Source: Salisapilia sapeloensis (taxonomy: Eukaryota > Oomycota > Peronosporomycetes > Peronosporales > Salisapiliaceae). Taken from it: DNA of 43,276 nucleotides. The notes beneath the pieces were generated by a model. That model had not been told where the DNA came from and made no database searches. It saw only the letters and a program-made list of their open reading frames with translations. The stretch lies in contig JAADVB010000163.1 in NCBI GenBank assembly GCA_023334545.1, positions 1 to 43,276 on the forward strand, given 5' to 3'. Below, piece after piece: positions 11,575 through 21,519 of the stretch (its first letter is position 1; each line of letters begins with the position of its first letter). The position numbers and the translations under genes were made by a program.

Positions 11575-13334
11575 ATGGACGACGGAGTCGAGGCCGAGTT
11601 GCGCGAGCAGGTGCGAGTTATGACCCGCCAGTACCACGAGATGACTCGCCAGCGAGACAGCTTCCGTAGAAAATACGAACGGCTGAAGCGGAACTACGAC
11701 CTGCTTTACCAGCGAGAGCAGCGGCGATCAGGAGCTGCCGCTTCGAGCGTACGTTTTCCTGCCCAACGCTACTGCCAATGTAAAGTTAAAGACGTAACAA
11801 CCGACTATAGACGATGCCTACTTCTGCCATATATACACCTGCTTCGCCAACGAATAGGGCAGATCCTAGTTCGATAAACTCTCCTCGCGGTCCTCGTCCC
11901 GTTGACTCGCTCCGGACGACCCGCACTCGTATAAATCTCCGTCGACCGAGGGTCTCCACTGCTCAAGCTTCATCCATTCGACGTCGCCGAACATCCAGCG
12001 CGAACGTACGCCTACCTTTGAATGCATGAAGAGTAAAAGTACTGACAAGACTTTGTTCACTTGTAGGAAGAGGACATCATCGACCTAACGAGTCCGACGA
12101 ACGATGACGTAGGATCTACGAACACAGATAGTCTCACTACAACCGGTTCCTCTACTCGGGAAACCAGTGGTGTCATCAGTCGGGCTTCTCGAGGCTCATC
12201 TTACGCCGATATGAGGGCGAGAAGTGAACGGCGTACCGCAGCGTGGCAAGCGGAGCAGGAGGAGAAAGCAGAAGAGCCGTGGCATGCGCTTGCGGATCAA
12301 GAGCAGAGACTGGACGATCGTATCCAGCGGGTGCAGGAGAGCTTCCGGTCCAACACTTCCACCTCATCCTCTCCTCGCTCTGCCTATCCACATCTCCCAA
12401 TGCGATCTCGCGACCGAAGTGGCACTAGATTTTCATACTACACATCTGACCGAACTCATGATCGGCCGACTTCTTCCTTCTCTGAAGTATGGGCTAGAAA
12501 TTCGTTCTCTCACGACAGGGTTCCAACGACGACTTCTTCCTTCTCTGAAGTATGGGCTAGGAATTCGTTTTCACACGACAGGATCCCAACGACTGCTTCT
12601 TCCGACAGACCCACGCAGGATGACACAGTAGAAAGCATCAGTAGGGTCAGGACGCCTTCTGGAGATGACGAAAGCGCGTCGATTAGTCTTGCCATTCGTC
12701 TTCAGCAGGAGGAATTTGAGGTATTTTTCATAGCTGCTCCGTTGATTGTGTAAGGAAACTAAAGTCTGCTTTTAGGAGAGCTGGCAACATGCACACAGCC
12801 TCGGAAGTGACCCATCGAGTAGCTTGACGGACTACCTACGTTCGTTGACGAGACGGACACCCACGTCGTATCTTGAAGAGCACAGTCACCAATCGAGCGC
12901 GTGGACTCCGAGTAGATTTTCACAGCCTAATAGGCCGTCCGGGCTTTCTTCTCGACTGAGAAGCGTGCTGGGTATGGGCGACATGGACTACGATGAAATG
13001 ATGCAGTTGGAGGAAGAAATGGGGGATGTCAGCGCCGAGAGATGGAGGCAACAGGCACCGGACATAATTTCGGAACTGCCCACACGTAAGTACGGCTCCT
13101 CCGGCGAGAGCGACACCTTTTGCGTCGTGTGCCAAGAGAACTACAAGAAAGATGAAACCGTCCTTACGCTTCCCTGTGCTCATCTCTTCCATGAAGGTGC
13201 AGCTCTGATCTAGCAATAAGTCTGCATGTATGTATTAACTCTATTTGCTAGGCTGCGTGCGTCTGTGGGTGCTTAACCACAACAGCTGCCCTATATGCAA
13301 GCGCAAGGTTTCCGAAACTTCTCCTGCCGCCTAG
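11575..13334 (+). CDS. RING-H2 finger protein, probable E3 ubiquitin ligase
   Basis: Five exons (11575-11748, 11811-12005, 12067-12720, 12776-13196, 13252-13334) sum to 1527 bp, 508 residues. The N-terminus (residues 1-55) is a charged coiled coil. Residues about 60-400 are Ser/Thr/Arg-rich and probably disordered, with two tandem 21-residue repeats (12469-12594). The C-terminal RING-H2 is split by the last intron: C-V-V-C, then LPCAHLFHEGCVRLWV, then SCPICKRKV, giving all eight zinc ligands of a C3H2C3 RING. Such fingers recruit E2 enzymes. No transmembrane segment is seen, and the substrate is unknown. Ignoring the last intron would lose the C-terminal zinc ligands. The gene converges on EXO1 with 66 bp between stops. 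Confidence 0.87.
12469..12594 (+). repeat. 63-bp tandem duplication inside the RING gene
   Basis: Units 12469-12531 and 12532-12594 are near-identical and encode TSSFSEVWARNSFSHDR(V/I)PTT twice. Differences are mostly silent or conservative, so the copy is recent but has been under some coding constraint. It lies in the disordered part of the protein. Confidence 0.9.
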
Positions 13335-13400
13335 GTCTAGTACCCATTCGACTAGCAACTTGCGAAGCAAGGAAGAATTCAGATCACTTTTTTGATGGGC

Positions 13401-15481
13401 TTACTCTTCGTACCGGAAGCGCTCGAGCGTCTGAAACAGACTCTTGCCCTTCCCTTTTTCTATTTTACTCTCGCTCTCCGGCTCCTCCGGCGTCTCCTGC
13501 ACCAGCTCTCCAATAGTCTTCTTCTTCTCTGGTGTCCCGAACTTTTTCTTGTACGCAAACTTGGTCAACGTCCGAGTCGAACGCTTCTCCACTACGCCCG
13601 TGTGGACACTTGACGCTTTTCTCTTCTTGCTCTGCATGGCCGATCGAGCCATCATTCGTTCAAATGCCGTCTCCCGCTTTCCTTCGGTTGCTAACGGCTC
13701 GTTCTCTTTGGCCATGGCAGGAGACAAGGAGACTCCGGTAGCCACGTCCTTTTCCTTGGCTTCCTGACTCTCGAACGCTGACACGGAGCTCTCTTGGGAC
13801 GCGGAAAAGTACTTGCTCACACTCTTGGTCTCTGTTTTCTCTTGAACCATCCTGCTCTTGTACGTCTGCATGAACTCGGACGGCAGGCGAGTGGCAAACT
13901 TTCTTTCTGGCGGAGGAGCAGAAGACGCTTTCTGTTTTGGTCCTGTCGTCTGCACAGTGGAAGGTGTCGTTTGCTTCGTTTTCGTCGTCTGTACAGTGGA
14001 AGAAATCGTGGTTCGCTGTGTTGCTGTCGTCTGCATAGTGGAGGATAAGTTTTGCGCTGGAGGCTGGTGGCGAGAACCTATCTGGGGAAGAGGAGAGGGA
14101 GGAAAAGGATCGTGGCTGATGGGGTCTATGTCGCCCATTGCAATGCCTCTTGCCGTGTCTGCTGGCAAGTCTGCTCCGAGGAAGTCCAGGTCATCATATT
14201 CGTCCTCCAGGCCTTGGGGAAACGGTGCCAACGGGACTAGGCACTACTCGGCAGCAATGAGACGTGGTCAGACAGGTCTTGACGGTATAAGAGATTACCT
14301 GCTTCTTTGGGTCGTATACACGTTGGTGACAAAAGGTCAGACGCGCTCTTCGGAAGTCTGCTTCATAAGACGGAGGCAGTTTGGCTTTGCCCTCTAACTT
14401 GAGTTTTCTTAAGATCTATTCTGTGTTCAATACCACAATACATGGCATAAATGTACAACCAGGTACCTTAGGAAGAGTCCTGTGTTCTTTGATGGCTGTA
14501 TATGCTCTCTTGAGACCGAAGCCTGGGATACTCTTTAGGTAGTCACAGCCAGAGAAGATGCACATTTCCAGGAACTAGAGTTGAAAGCAAGTGAGCTTCA
14601 TATATGGTACATAGTCAAATAATACTGCGATCACCATATCAGACGTGAACATGTGGAAGCGCAGTCCCGTATTCTTCTTTAAATCCTCCGTCCGAATCTC
14701 TTGACCGACACCATCGGACGCTAATTTAAACAGCACCGTGGAGCAACCAAATGCGAGGCAATCGGAATCTTCCGTCACGACAGCATCCACTATGCCGTTT
14801 TGTATCAAGAACGCAAGCTGGGCGTCGGCTTCGTACGGAGCGACAACGTACTGTATGCCTCGCTCTCGAAGCACCTGAATGACACGATGCGCCATCAGTG
14901 GAGACACATCCACTGCTCTGACGAAATACTTGCGAGCTTCTGCATACTGCCCTCGCTCGAACAAGGCCATTCCTTTTTCCTTATTTTGCTTTCTCGATCT
15001 ATGTTAATTCCATTCAATGCGACTGTTAGAGCAAGCCAATGTGCATCAACAAGCAACAGCGGCTCACTTTCGACGCTCTTCTTCCGTTGACTTCTTCATC
15101 GGAAGCCGGCCGCCGTCAAATACAATGTATGGAGTGACACCAGCCTTGCGCATCATCTCCACTTGATCCATAAAGTAGTACAAGTATCTACGCTGCTGTC
15201 ACTATTGTCATTCTTATCATCCTTATTTGATGCTATACATACTTGTCAGTTGGTTCACCCATGCACAGCTCCTGTGGACAACTATATGTAGCACGATGCA
15301 GCCTACAACAGAGCAATGATAGTAAATTGTCAAAGTACTGTCATGCACCGGATGAAGGGCAGCGCATAATAGATAGGTACCAGCAATATCCATCCACCGC
15401 AAGCGTCTGTCCTCTATAGTGCTCCAGCGACTTGGCGGTCGTGATGCTCTTGAGCGCTGGCAAGAGACCACTGATGCCCAT
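13401..15481 (-). CDS. EXO1: Exonuclease 1 (XPG/FEN1 family)
   Basis: Seven exons: 15481-15381, 15302-15243, 15187-15068, 14998-14635, 14574-14467, 14415-14299 and 14243-13401; 1713 bp, 570 residues. This is the 5'-3' exonuclease and flap nuclease of mismatch repair and double-strand-break resection. N domain: [21 protein letters not shown] (metal Asp), [13 protein letters not shown] (metal Asp). I domain: [25 protein letters not shown], and [16 protein letters not shown], which begins the helix-hairpin-helix region. The W of GYCWLHR is split by intron 1. The C-terminal 270 residues are disordered, with three degenerate copies of a STVQTT-type repeat, a basic KKRK cluster (likely NLS) and a PIP-box-like TKSVSKYF. 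It is divergent from the TMEM138-like gene, 141 bp apart. Confidence 0.92.
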
Positions 15482-15622
15482 CTCTAGTCCGCCTCGTCAC
15501 GATTTGTTGCGGTGACCTGGCTTACTCAGTTCAAGACAATTTCGAAATGAGCTTACACTTGCTTTCAGTAAGAGCCAAGCGCGCCAAAAACTACGACGCG
15601 GATTCGATCTTGAAGAGTCACC
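15482..15622. promoter_or_regulatory. Shared divergent promoter region, EXO1 / TMEM138-like
   Basis: 141 bp between opposed ATGs. An out-of-frame ATG at 15548 opens a short frame that overlaps the TMEM138-like start, a possible upstream ORF. No named motif recognised. Confidence 0.4.
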
Positions 15623-16032
15623 ATGGTAACAGAGCATGAAGATTCGTATCTGACCCGAGCTTCTGCCTTGATTGGCAGCTTGGTTGCGGCAGACGTCGTC
15701 ATCAACTCATGCTACGAGTATGCTGAGCTAGGTGAAGATATGAGTGACACGAAGAAAAGTTTCCTTCCAAAGTACGTCACATGATCTTACCCGAGGCGAA
15801 AGGATCGTATCAATGAATCCGGTGCAGTCTACAGCTTACCATTCAAATGGGCATGATGATGGCTACGTTCATACTCTTGATGAGAACTGTCATCTTCCAA
15901 AGCGGTTTATTTAGCATTCTTGTCCAACAATTTCGCAGCGCTTTTATCTTTCCACCAGTCTACTGCCTCACCACCGTCATACTCATGTTCACCCACGCAC
16001 GTCTTAGATTGCATCGACTGCATTTAAAATGA
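15623..16032 (+). CDS. TMEM138-like membrane protein (ciliary), 3' end uncertain
   Basis: Two exons, 15623-15771 and 15828-16032, joined at AA|T. The product has a hydrophobic N-terminal segment (ALIGSLVAADVVINS), a short polar loop and then LQLTIQMGMMMATFILLM, VIFQSGLFSILVQQF and FPPVYCLTTVILMF. The spacing of FQ(S/A)GL, the following L...F and VY matches my recollection of TMEM138, a four-TM protein needed for cilium assembly at the transition zone. TMEM138 continues for about 60 residues beyond this point, whereas here a stop follows HRLHLK. Possible further exons lie at about 16065-16128 (PMLVTLRITYKI) and 16201-16300 (FYPLLYVHRVMPHPPPP), but I could not join them in phase, so the true end may be near 16300. 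Absence of a fourth TM in the short version argues that it continues. Confidence 0.6.
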
Positions 16033-16370
16033 GTCTCATCTAAACTATTTTTTGGCATGATAGGAGGCGCAGCCAACAAGACTTTTTCCGTCGCCAATGC
16101 TCGTCACTCTTAGAATAACTTACAAGATCGGTACGCCCTTCCACCATACCACTCTACGGATCCCACCTCTTTCCCATTAACGCTCGCAATGCTCCCAACC
16201 AGCTTCTATCCTCTGCTATATGTCCATCGTGTCATGCCTCACCCGCCTCCGCCAAGCGAAGCTCTACTCCCTCGATCACTGGCTAGATACACCGCTCTAG
16301 TCAGTCAACCCACAACGTCATAAAGTCGTTTGCTTCCACAAAAAATGTTTATGTGTTCTTAAGAGACCTA
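16033..16370. other. Region holding possible last exons of the TMEM138-like gene
   Basis: About 340 bp before the MetAP1 stop. It contains gatag/ and ccag/ acceptors at about 16062-16064 and 16198-16200 and a gtacgc donor near 16131. Two short open stretches between them read as plausible protein. Otherwise pyrimidine-rich with no recognised element. Confidence 0.35.
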
Positions 16371-17480
16371 TCAACGCTGAAAATCCTCAATGTTCCACTC
16401 CATCTTTGTCTGTCCTTCCCTAGCCGTCAGCAGTTCCACACCGTCTTCCGTCACGAGCATCGTGTGTTCAAACTGAGCACTCCGCTTGCCATCCACCGTC
16501 ACAGACGTCCAGTCGTCCGGCCACGTCTGGTCCCGCCACGAACCAACGTTGATCATCGGCTCTATGGTGAAGATGTGACCAGGCTTCATGATACCCACGG
16601 CCTTGTTCTTAGCATAGTGAGGGACGTTCGGGGCGCAGTGGAAGAGCGGTCCGACGCCATGGCCACAGTACGTCTTCACGACGGAATAGTCCTCTGCGTT
16701 GGCCACCTTGCTAATGTGCTTTCCGAGCTCTCGGTACATGGTGCCTGGACGCACTTTTTCAACGGCAGCACGAAGACTTTCAAACGCCGTGCGGACGAGG
16801 TTGACACCTTCTTCATCGACGTTGCCGACGAGGAACGTTTCGTTCAAATCGGCGTGGAAGCCGTCCTTGTAGACAGAAATGTCCAGATTGACAATGTCTC
16901 CGTCTTCAAAAGGACGATCGTCTGGGATTCCGTGGCAAATGACTTCATTCACACTGACGCAAACGGATTTGGGGAAATTGTAATAGTTCAGAGGAGACGG
17001 ATAGCAGCCTCTCTCCATGCAAGCTTCGTGCACCACGCGGTCAACTTCGTCGCCGGTAACACCGACGGCCACTGCTTTTCCAGCAATATCCAGTACTTCT
17101 CTTCCCAGCCGACAAACCCTGCGGATACCGTCGATCTGCTCTGGACTGTATTGGACGAGCTTCCCACCTTCCTTTTGCTCTGTCGTCGGGATACCTGTTT
17201 TCCAGTGGTCTGGCTTTGGGATATGGTCTGGCACGGTGACCATGGGCGATACTTTTCCTGGTCGCAACGGTCCTGTGAATGGGTAGCCGTCAAAGGCATT
17301 CGACTTTTGCTGCTCGGCAGCCTGAGAAAACATCTTATGGAGCGCCTTGTGGGAAGACCAGGCACCTTTGAAGCAGTCCTGAGAGCAGAATGAGCTCATA
17401 GATGGAGGGATTCCGAGCTTCTTGCATGTCGGACACACAAGAGTTCCCTTTTTACCGCAATTCTCTGCCTGGCATTCCAT
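16371..17480 (-). CDS. METAP1: Methionine aminopeptidase type 1 with N-terminal zinc finger
   Basis: Intronless, 369 residues. It removes initiator Met co-translationally in the cytosol. The N-terminal 50 residues are the MYND-related zinc finger of eukaryotic MetAP1 that docks on ribosomes (CQAENC, CPTCKK, FCSQDC, then two His). The pita-bread catalytic core carries EVICHGIPD, NLDISVYKDGFHADLNETF (two metal Asp), the metal His in GHGVGPLFHCAPNVPHY, FTIEPM (metal Glu) and QFEHTMLVTEDG (metal Glu). All five metal ligands are present, so the enzyme should be active. Length is normal for the family (about 370-390). The large open frame on the opposite strand (16353-17393) is a shadow. The start is the first ATG, just before the CQAENC finger. 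Confidence 0.96.
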   Translation of the reverse strand: MECQAENCGKKGTLVCPTCKKLGIPPSMSSFCSQDCFKGAWSSHKALHKMFSQAAEQQKSNAFDGYPFTGPLRPGKVSPMVTVPDHIPKPDHWKTGIPTTEQKEGGKLVQYSPEQIDGIRRVCRLGREVLDIAGKAVAVGVTGDEVDRVVHEACMERGCYPSPLNYYNFPKSVCVSVNEVICHGIPDDRPFEDGDIVNLDISVYKDGFHADLNETFLVGNVDEEGVNLVRTAFESLRAAVEKVRPGTMYRELGKHISKVANAEDYSVVKTYCGHGVGPLFHCAPNVPHYAKNKAVGIMKPGHIFTIEPMINVGSWRDQTWPDDWTSVTVDGKRSAQFEHTMLVTEDGVELLTAREGQTKMEWNIEDFQR

Positions 17481-17771
17481 TTTCCCTTCTGTGTCTTATC
17501 TGCCTTTCGCTTAGTAGCCATTCCATCATGAGACAGGACCAGTTAGATCTTGAATAGTTGTTTGCTCACTTTCGTCCTGCGTGGCGTGAAACGCCCAGCG
17601 ACTAGGAAGCATGACTGATTATGCTGCACTGGTCACTCCAGGGTCACGTAAAAGAGGTTTCGACTCTACGTTTTACCCGAATGGACTTCTCAACAAGGTA
17701 TTCTTTTATTTATTAATAACCTACATAGCCCTCTCGCTGGCGCCCATTTCTGACCAAGACGAACTTATACA
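17481..17771. promoter_or_regulatory. Divergent promoter region, MetAP1 / K+ channel, with possible 5' exon
   Basis: About 290 bp between the opposed genes. An ATG at 17611 opens 29 codons ending at a good donor (aacaag/gtattc, 17698). A frame beginning at the ATG near 17621 could splice to an acceptor at 17758 and run into the channel frame, so the channel may have about 25 extra N-terminal residues. Unresolved without transcripts. Confidence 0.4.
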
Positions 17772-20700
17772 ATGAAGGCGACGCGTATCACTGGAGCTGA
17801 AATTTACCAGCCAACGCTACAAGAGCGAGTCCGGAGGCTACTTGGTGGATATACTGGTCTTTTGCTGGAAATGCTCAACTTTCTCTTCAGTATAGGACTG
17901 TTTTTCGTCTACGTTGCCGAGGTACACTTCGCAGAATCCATCTTGCATATTGCATGGAGAAAACTTTGTTGGACTAGTATACACTCACTTGCTTTCATCA
18001 TAGCTATACGTGCCAGAGCTAGAAGACTCGGCGGGGTGTAGAATAGCAGAGCTAGTGCTAGTTCTTTTCTTCCTCTTTGACTTGGTACAGTTTTCCATCC
18101 AACGCTTTACATACGAACACAAGCTAACGCTTTATATTGCCCAGATACTGCATTTAATTGCCGCAATTAATCCGTTGCGCTACTTACTCACAATTTCCGG
18201 AGTTGTCGATGTTGTGACAATATTTCCACCGCTCATCGTTGTACGCACAGTATGGTATTCGTAAGTATTCGCGTGTCATTCATACATGTCTGCTTTGTAG
18301 TTTGCAGCACCAAATGGAACCTCAGAAGTCCTGGTACTACTACGCGCGCTTCGTGTTTTCCGAGCGTTAAGGGTTCGGCGGCTGAAGCGAGTGCTTGGTC
18401 GACGCGACAGACCTTTTCGATATGAGGTAGCTATATTCTTATATGAGTCTTCTTGAGCAACATTGTCACGCTTTATATGTCCTGTGTGGCTATCATAGCT
18501 GATTGCTTTTCTACTATCTTCAATTGCTGCCGTCTTATGTGCGGCGGGAATATACTATCAACTTGAAGATGGCCATGGTTCTCAGTTTGAATTTCACGAC
18601 TCTTTATACTTTATCCTGGTCTCGATCTCCACCGTTGGTAAGCGCTTATGTACCCAAACGCATCTAGCAACAGTGTTTTACGGAGCCTTTTCTATAGGCT
18701 ATGGCGACATGAGCCCAAACACTCTTTACGGCAAGATATTTGTCATACTCTTGATCGTTGGCATCTTTACATTCGTGCCTCAACAAGTCAGCAAGCTGAA
18801 CGATCTTGCCAAACATACACACTCTTGGGATGAATCCTATAGTCGCATATCCAACTTTAATGGCCACGTCATCGTCGCTGGACCCATGCTTACTTTTAAA
18901 AGTGTTGAAGACTTTCTAACGGAGTTTTACCACGAAACCAGAGGATCAATCCACCTGGATGTCGTCTTTGTCGGAATCAATCCTCCCGACCCCAGTGTCG
19001 TAAAGCTACTTGATCGTGAACGCTTTCGTCGTCGCACATGCTACCTCAAAGGCTCGCTAAGCTCATTTGGTGACCAGCAAAGGTGCCAGCTTTCTGAAAG
19101 CGTGGCGGTCTTCCTACTATCTGACCAAGAGAACACGAATACACACGCCATGGACAAGCTTCTACTCGATGCACTAGCTGTCCGTAACGCTTTTCGCACC
19201 GGTGATGACCAGCCTGAACTTTACTTGGACTTTCAAGCGCATCAGCAGCATCAACTTGGTTTACTGGGAATGATCAACGCATATGTGCTTGACCGATCAA
19301 ATCTCCAGACACAAATTCTAGCAAAAGCCGCAACATGCCCAGGAAGCGGGACTTTACTTGCCAACTTGCTTCGCTCCAGCTCTCGATCGCCATACAAAGA
19401 GGAGATAGGACAAACTGATGCTTGGGTGGAAGAGGTGAGTCTCAATATCGACGATCTGTAAATATCTTTATGCGCTGGATACTGAAAACGCTGTAGTATG
19501 TTCATGGCTTGACCAACCAAATCTTCCCTGTTGTGCTTGATGAAAGGTTTGAGGATGAACCATTTGAAGATGCTGCAAAGTACTTTTACCAGCATTATAG
19601 CGTTTTATTCATCGGTCTTTGCAATGATTACAGAGACGAGTGCGCAGCGCGTGATACAGAAGAGAAGAAGGGCGGAAAGCAGGTGGGCATCCGACTCGCC
19701 CCTTTTGGCGTTAGGCTCCATCGCGGGTACGTCCTAGCACAATTATCAAAATGTCTTTTACCCACAAATGTATATTTCCACCAGGGACAAAGCGATAGTT
19801 ATCGCACCTGACTCTACTACTATCGTGAAGCTTATGAGCTCGTATCATACTGATGGCTGTGCACTTGATTTTGAAAGGCTTAATGCTATGACGGCAAACA
19901 TCAGAGTTTCTACAGACAGCTTAATACGTCGCCAAACGCCATTTAGTCGTTCATCAGTTTCCTCTTTGTATCCAACACTGAGCGATATATTCGGGTCGTC
20001 GAGTAGCCCAGAAAATGATCCTTCACCGTCAAAAGTTGCAAGCAAAGGATCAACTGACGTGGAGGTAGACGAAAGTAATCAAGCTGAATCAGAGCATGTC
20101 CAAGATCCTAATAATGTCGTACAAGAAGTATCTGTCCGAGAATGTATACGAGCCGAGACCCGTGATCTCAGTGGTCATTTCGTAATAGCTTCTAGCGATC
20201 TAAAAGCATCAGTAAGTCTATGTGCTGAAATTCGACAGCTTCTAGTGCAAAATAAAACCGCAAGCCCTTCAAACAACTCTACTACTCCGAATCTCACTAC
20301 CCAAGCGCAGACGACTACTCAGGAAGACGCACAATTTGTCTTACTTACCCGGTCCCTAACTGATGTGGAGAATACAGCGAATGAAATGAAAGATGAAGGT
20401 ATAGCCATTTCTGACTATCTCGCTCATTTGGCGATTGTAAAAGGTGATGCAGCACACTTGGATACATTCAAACGTGTTGCGGCTTCCAAAGCGCGTGCTG
20501 TGCTGCTCTTGCCTGAACGTCTAAGCTGCAATGGTAACCCAGACACTACCACACATCCGAAGCGAGAGTGCCAAGACCCAGGTTCCGTCGTATGGGAATC
20601 TAACAGGGATATCCATACGATCAATGCGTTGTGGTCTCTTAAGTCGCATGAGCTTTATGAACCGTTTAAAAGTCGTTGTGGCTCCTCGTCGCTTATCCAA

Positions 20701-21426
20701 CGTTCGCATTCAATGGCGTCGCCAAGAAAGCAGCCTCCAAGTGGAAGTGTTGGCTTTAACAATACCGCAAATCGATATCGTCATGATGAAAGTTCTACAG
20801 AGGATAAAAAAGCTTCAGGTCACATTTTTTTGGCGAGGATCTCGAGAGCGATTTCAAATGCCCTTGAACGTGATGATGACAATACACAAGCGTCGACGGC
20901 TAGACGAAGTCGTTTCACGTCAGAAGCACAGAGAGATCTGTCACAGCGTCCAACACGTGATCCTGCCACGAATCGAAGCCACCAAATTGCTGTCCTTCAT
21001 GATGTATCTAGCATCAAGTATTGTTGGCCAGTAAGCAATGGAGTAGACCCTGAAGCTAATCCGTATTTATCGCCTGCCTTTGCGGAAGGGCAGGCCTTTA
21101 TGTGTAGCGTTATGGATCAAATGACCTGCCAATTATTTTTCAACCCTTATATTGTCGACGTGATCGAGGCACTAACCGGTAGTACGGGCCCAGATTTGGG
21201 TGTGGCTGGAGCGGCAGGATCTTTGTCCAGAGTTGAAATTGATGATGAGTTTTATGGTGATATTTACCTATCACTTTTCCTTTACTACTTGCAAAACCAT
21301 AAACTAGTGCTCGGATTGATGCGCAACGTACACCCAGACCTCGAGAATGAGCTTCCTTTCGTCTATACATGCCCAGCGCATGATACTATCATACACAAGG
21401 GCGATTCCGTATTCGTGCTTAGCTAA
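17772..21426 (+). CDS. Voltage-sensor K+ channel with RCK domains (BK/Slo-like)
   Basis: Seven exons: 17772-17921, 18004-18249, 18301-18426, 18499-18637, 18698-19434, 19497-19726 and 19785-21426; 3270 bp, 1089 residues. A six-TM channel. S4 (LVLLRALRVFRALRVRRLKR) has regularly spaced Arg, the pore loop carries the K+ filter STVGYGDMSP split by an intron after the first Gly (residue 221), and S6 is followed by an RCK1 domain starting GHVIVAGPML (about 276). The stretch from about 560 to 690 is low-complexity; a second RCK-like fold begins at GHFVIASSDLK, and FFNPYIVDVIEALTG near the end is also Slo-like. No acidic calcium bowl is obvious. Probably a plasma-membrane K+ efflux channel gated by voltage and a cytosolic ligand. 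Oomycetes are known to have many BK-type channels. The N-terminus is provisional. Confidence 0.87.
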
Positions 21427-21519
21427 GTTTCTAGATGCCTTTGATAAATTTTTATTTCAAATTATGCTTTAAATCGCCTTCTTAACTTTCTTTCTGCATC
21501 ATGCTTAGACAATTTCTAT

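Noticed and set aside
16353-17393. 346-residue open frame on the strand opposite MetAP1
   Set aside because: It mirrors a fully conserved MetAP1 with all metal ligands; its translation has no domain pattern. Antisense shadow.
18250-18258. Alternative donor at tattc/gtaagt (18261) for the third channel intron
   Set aside because: It looks stronger by sequence, but gives the wrong phase and destroys the S3-S4 region; the donor after CGCACA keeps the S4 arginine pattern in frame.
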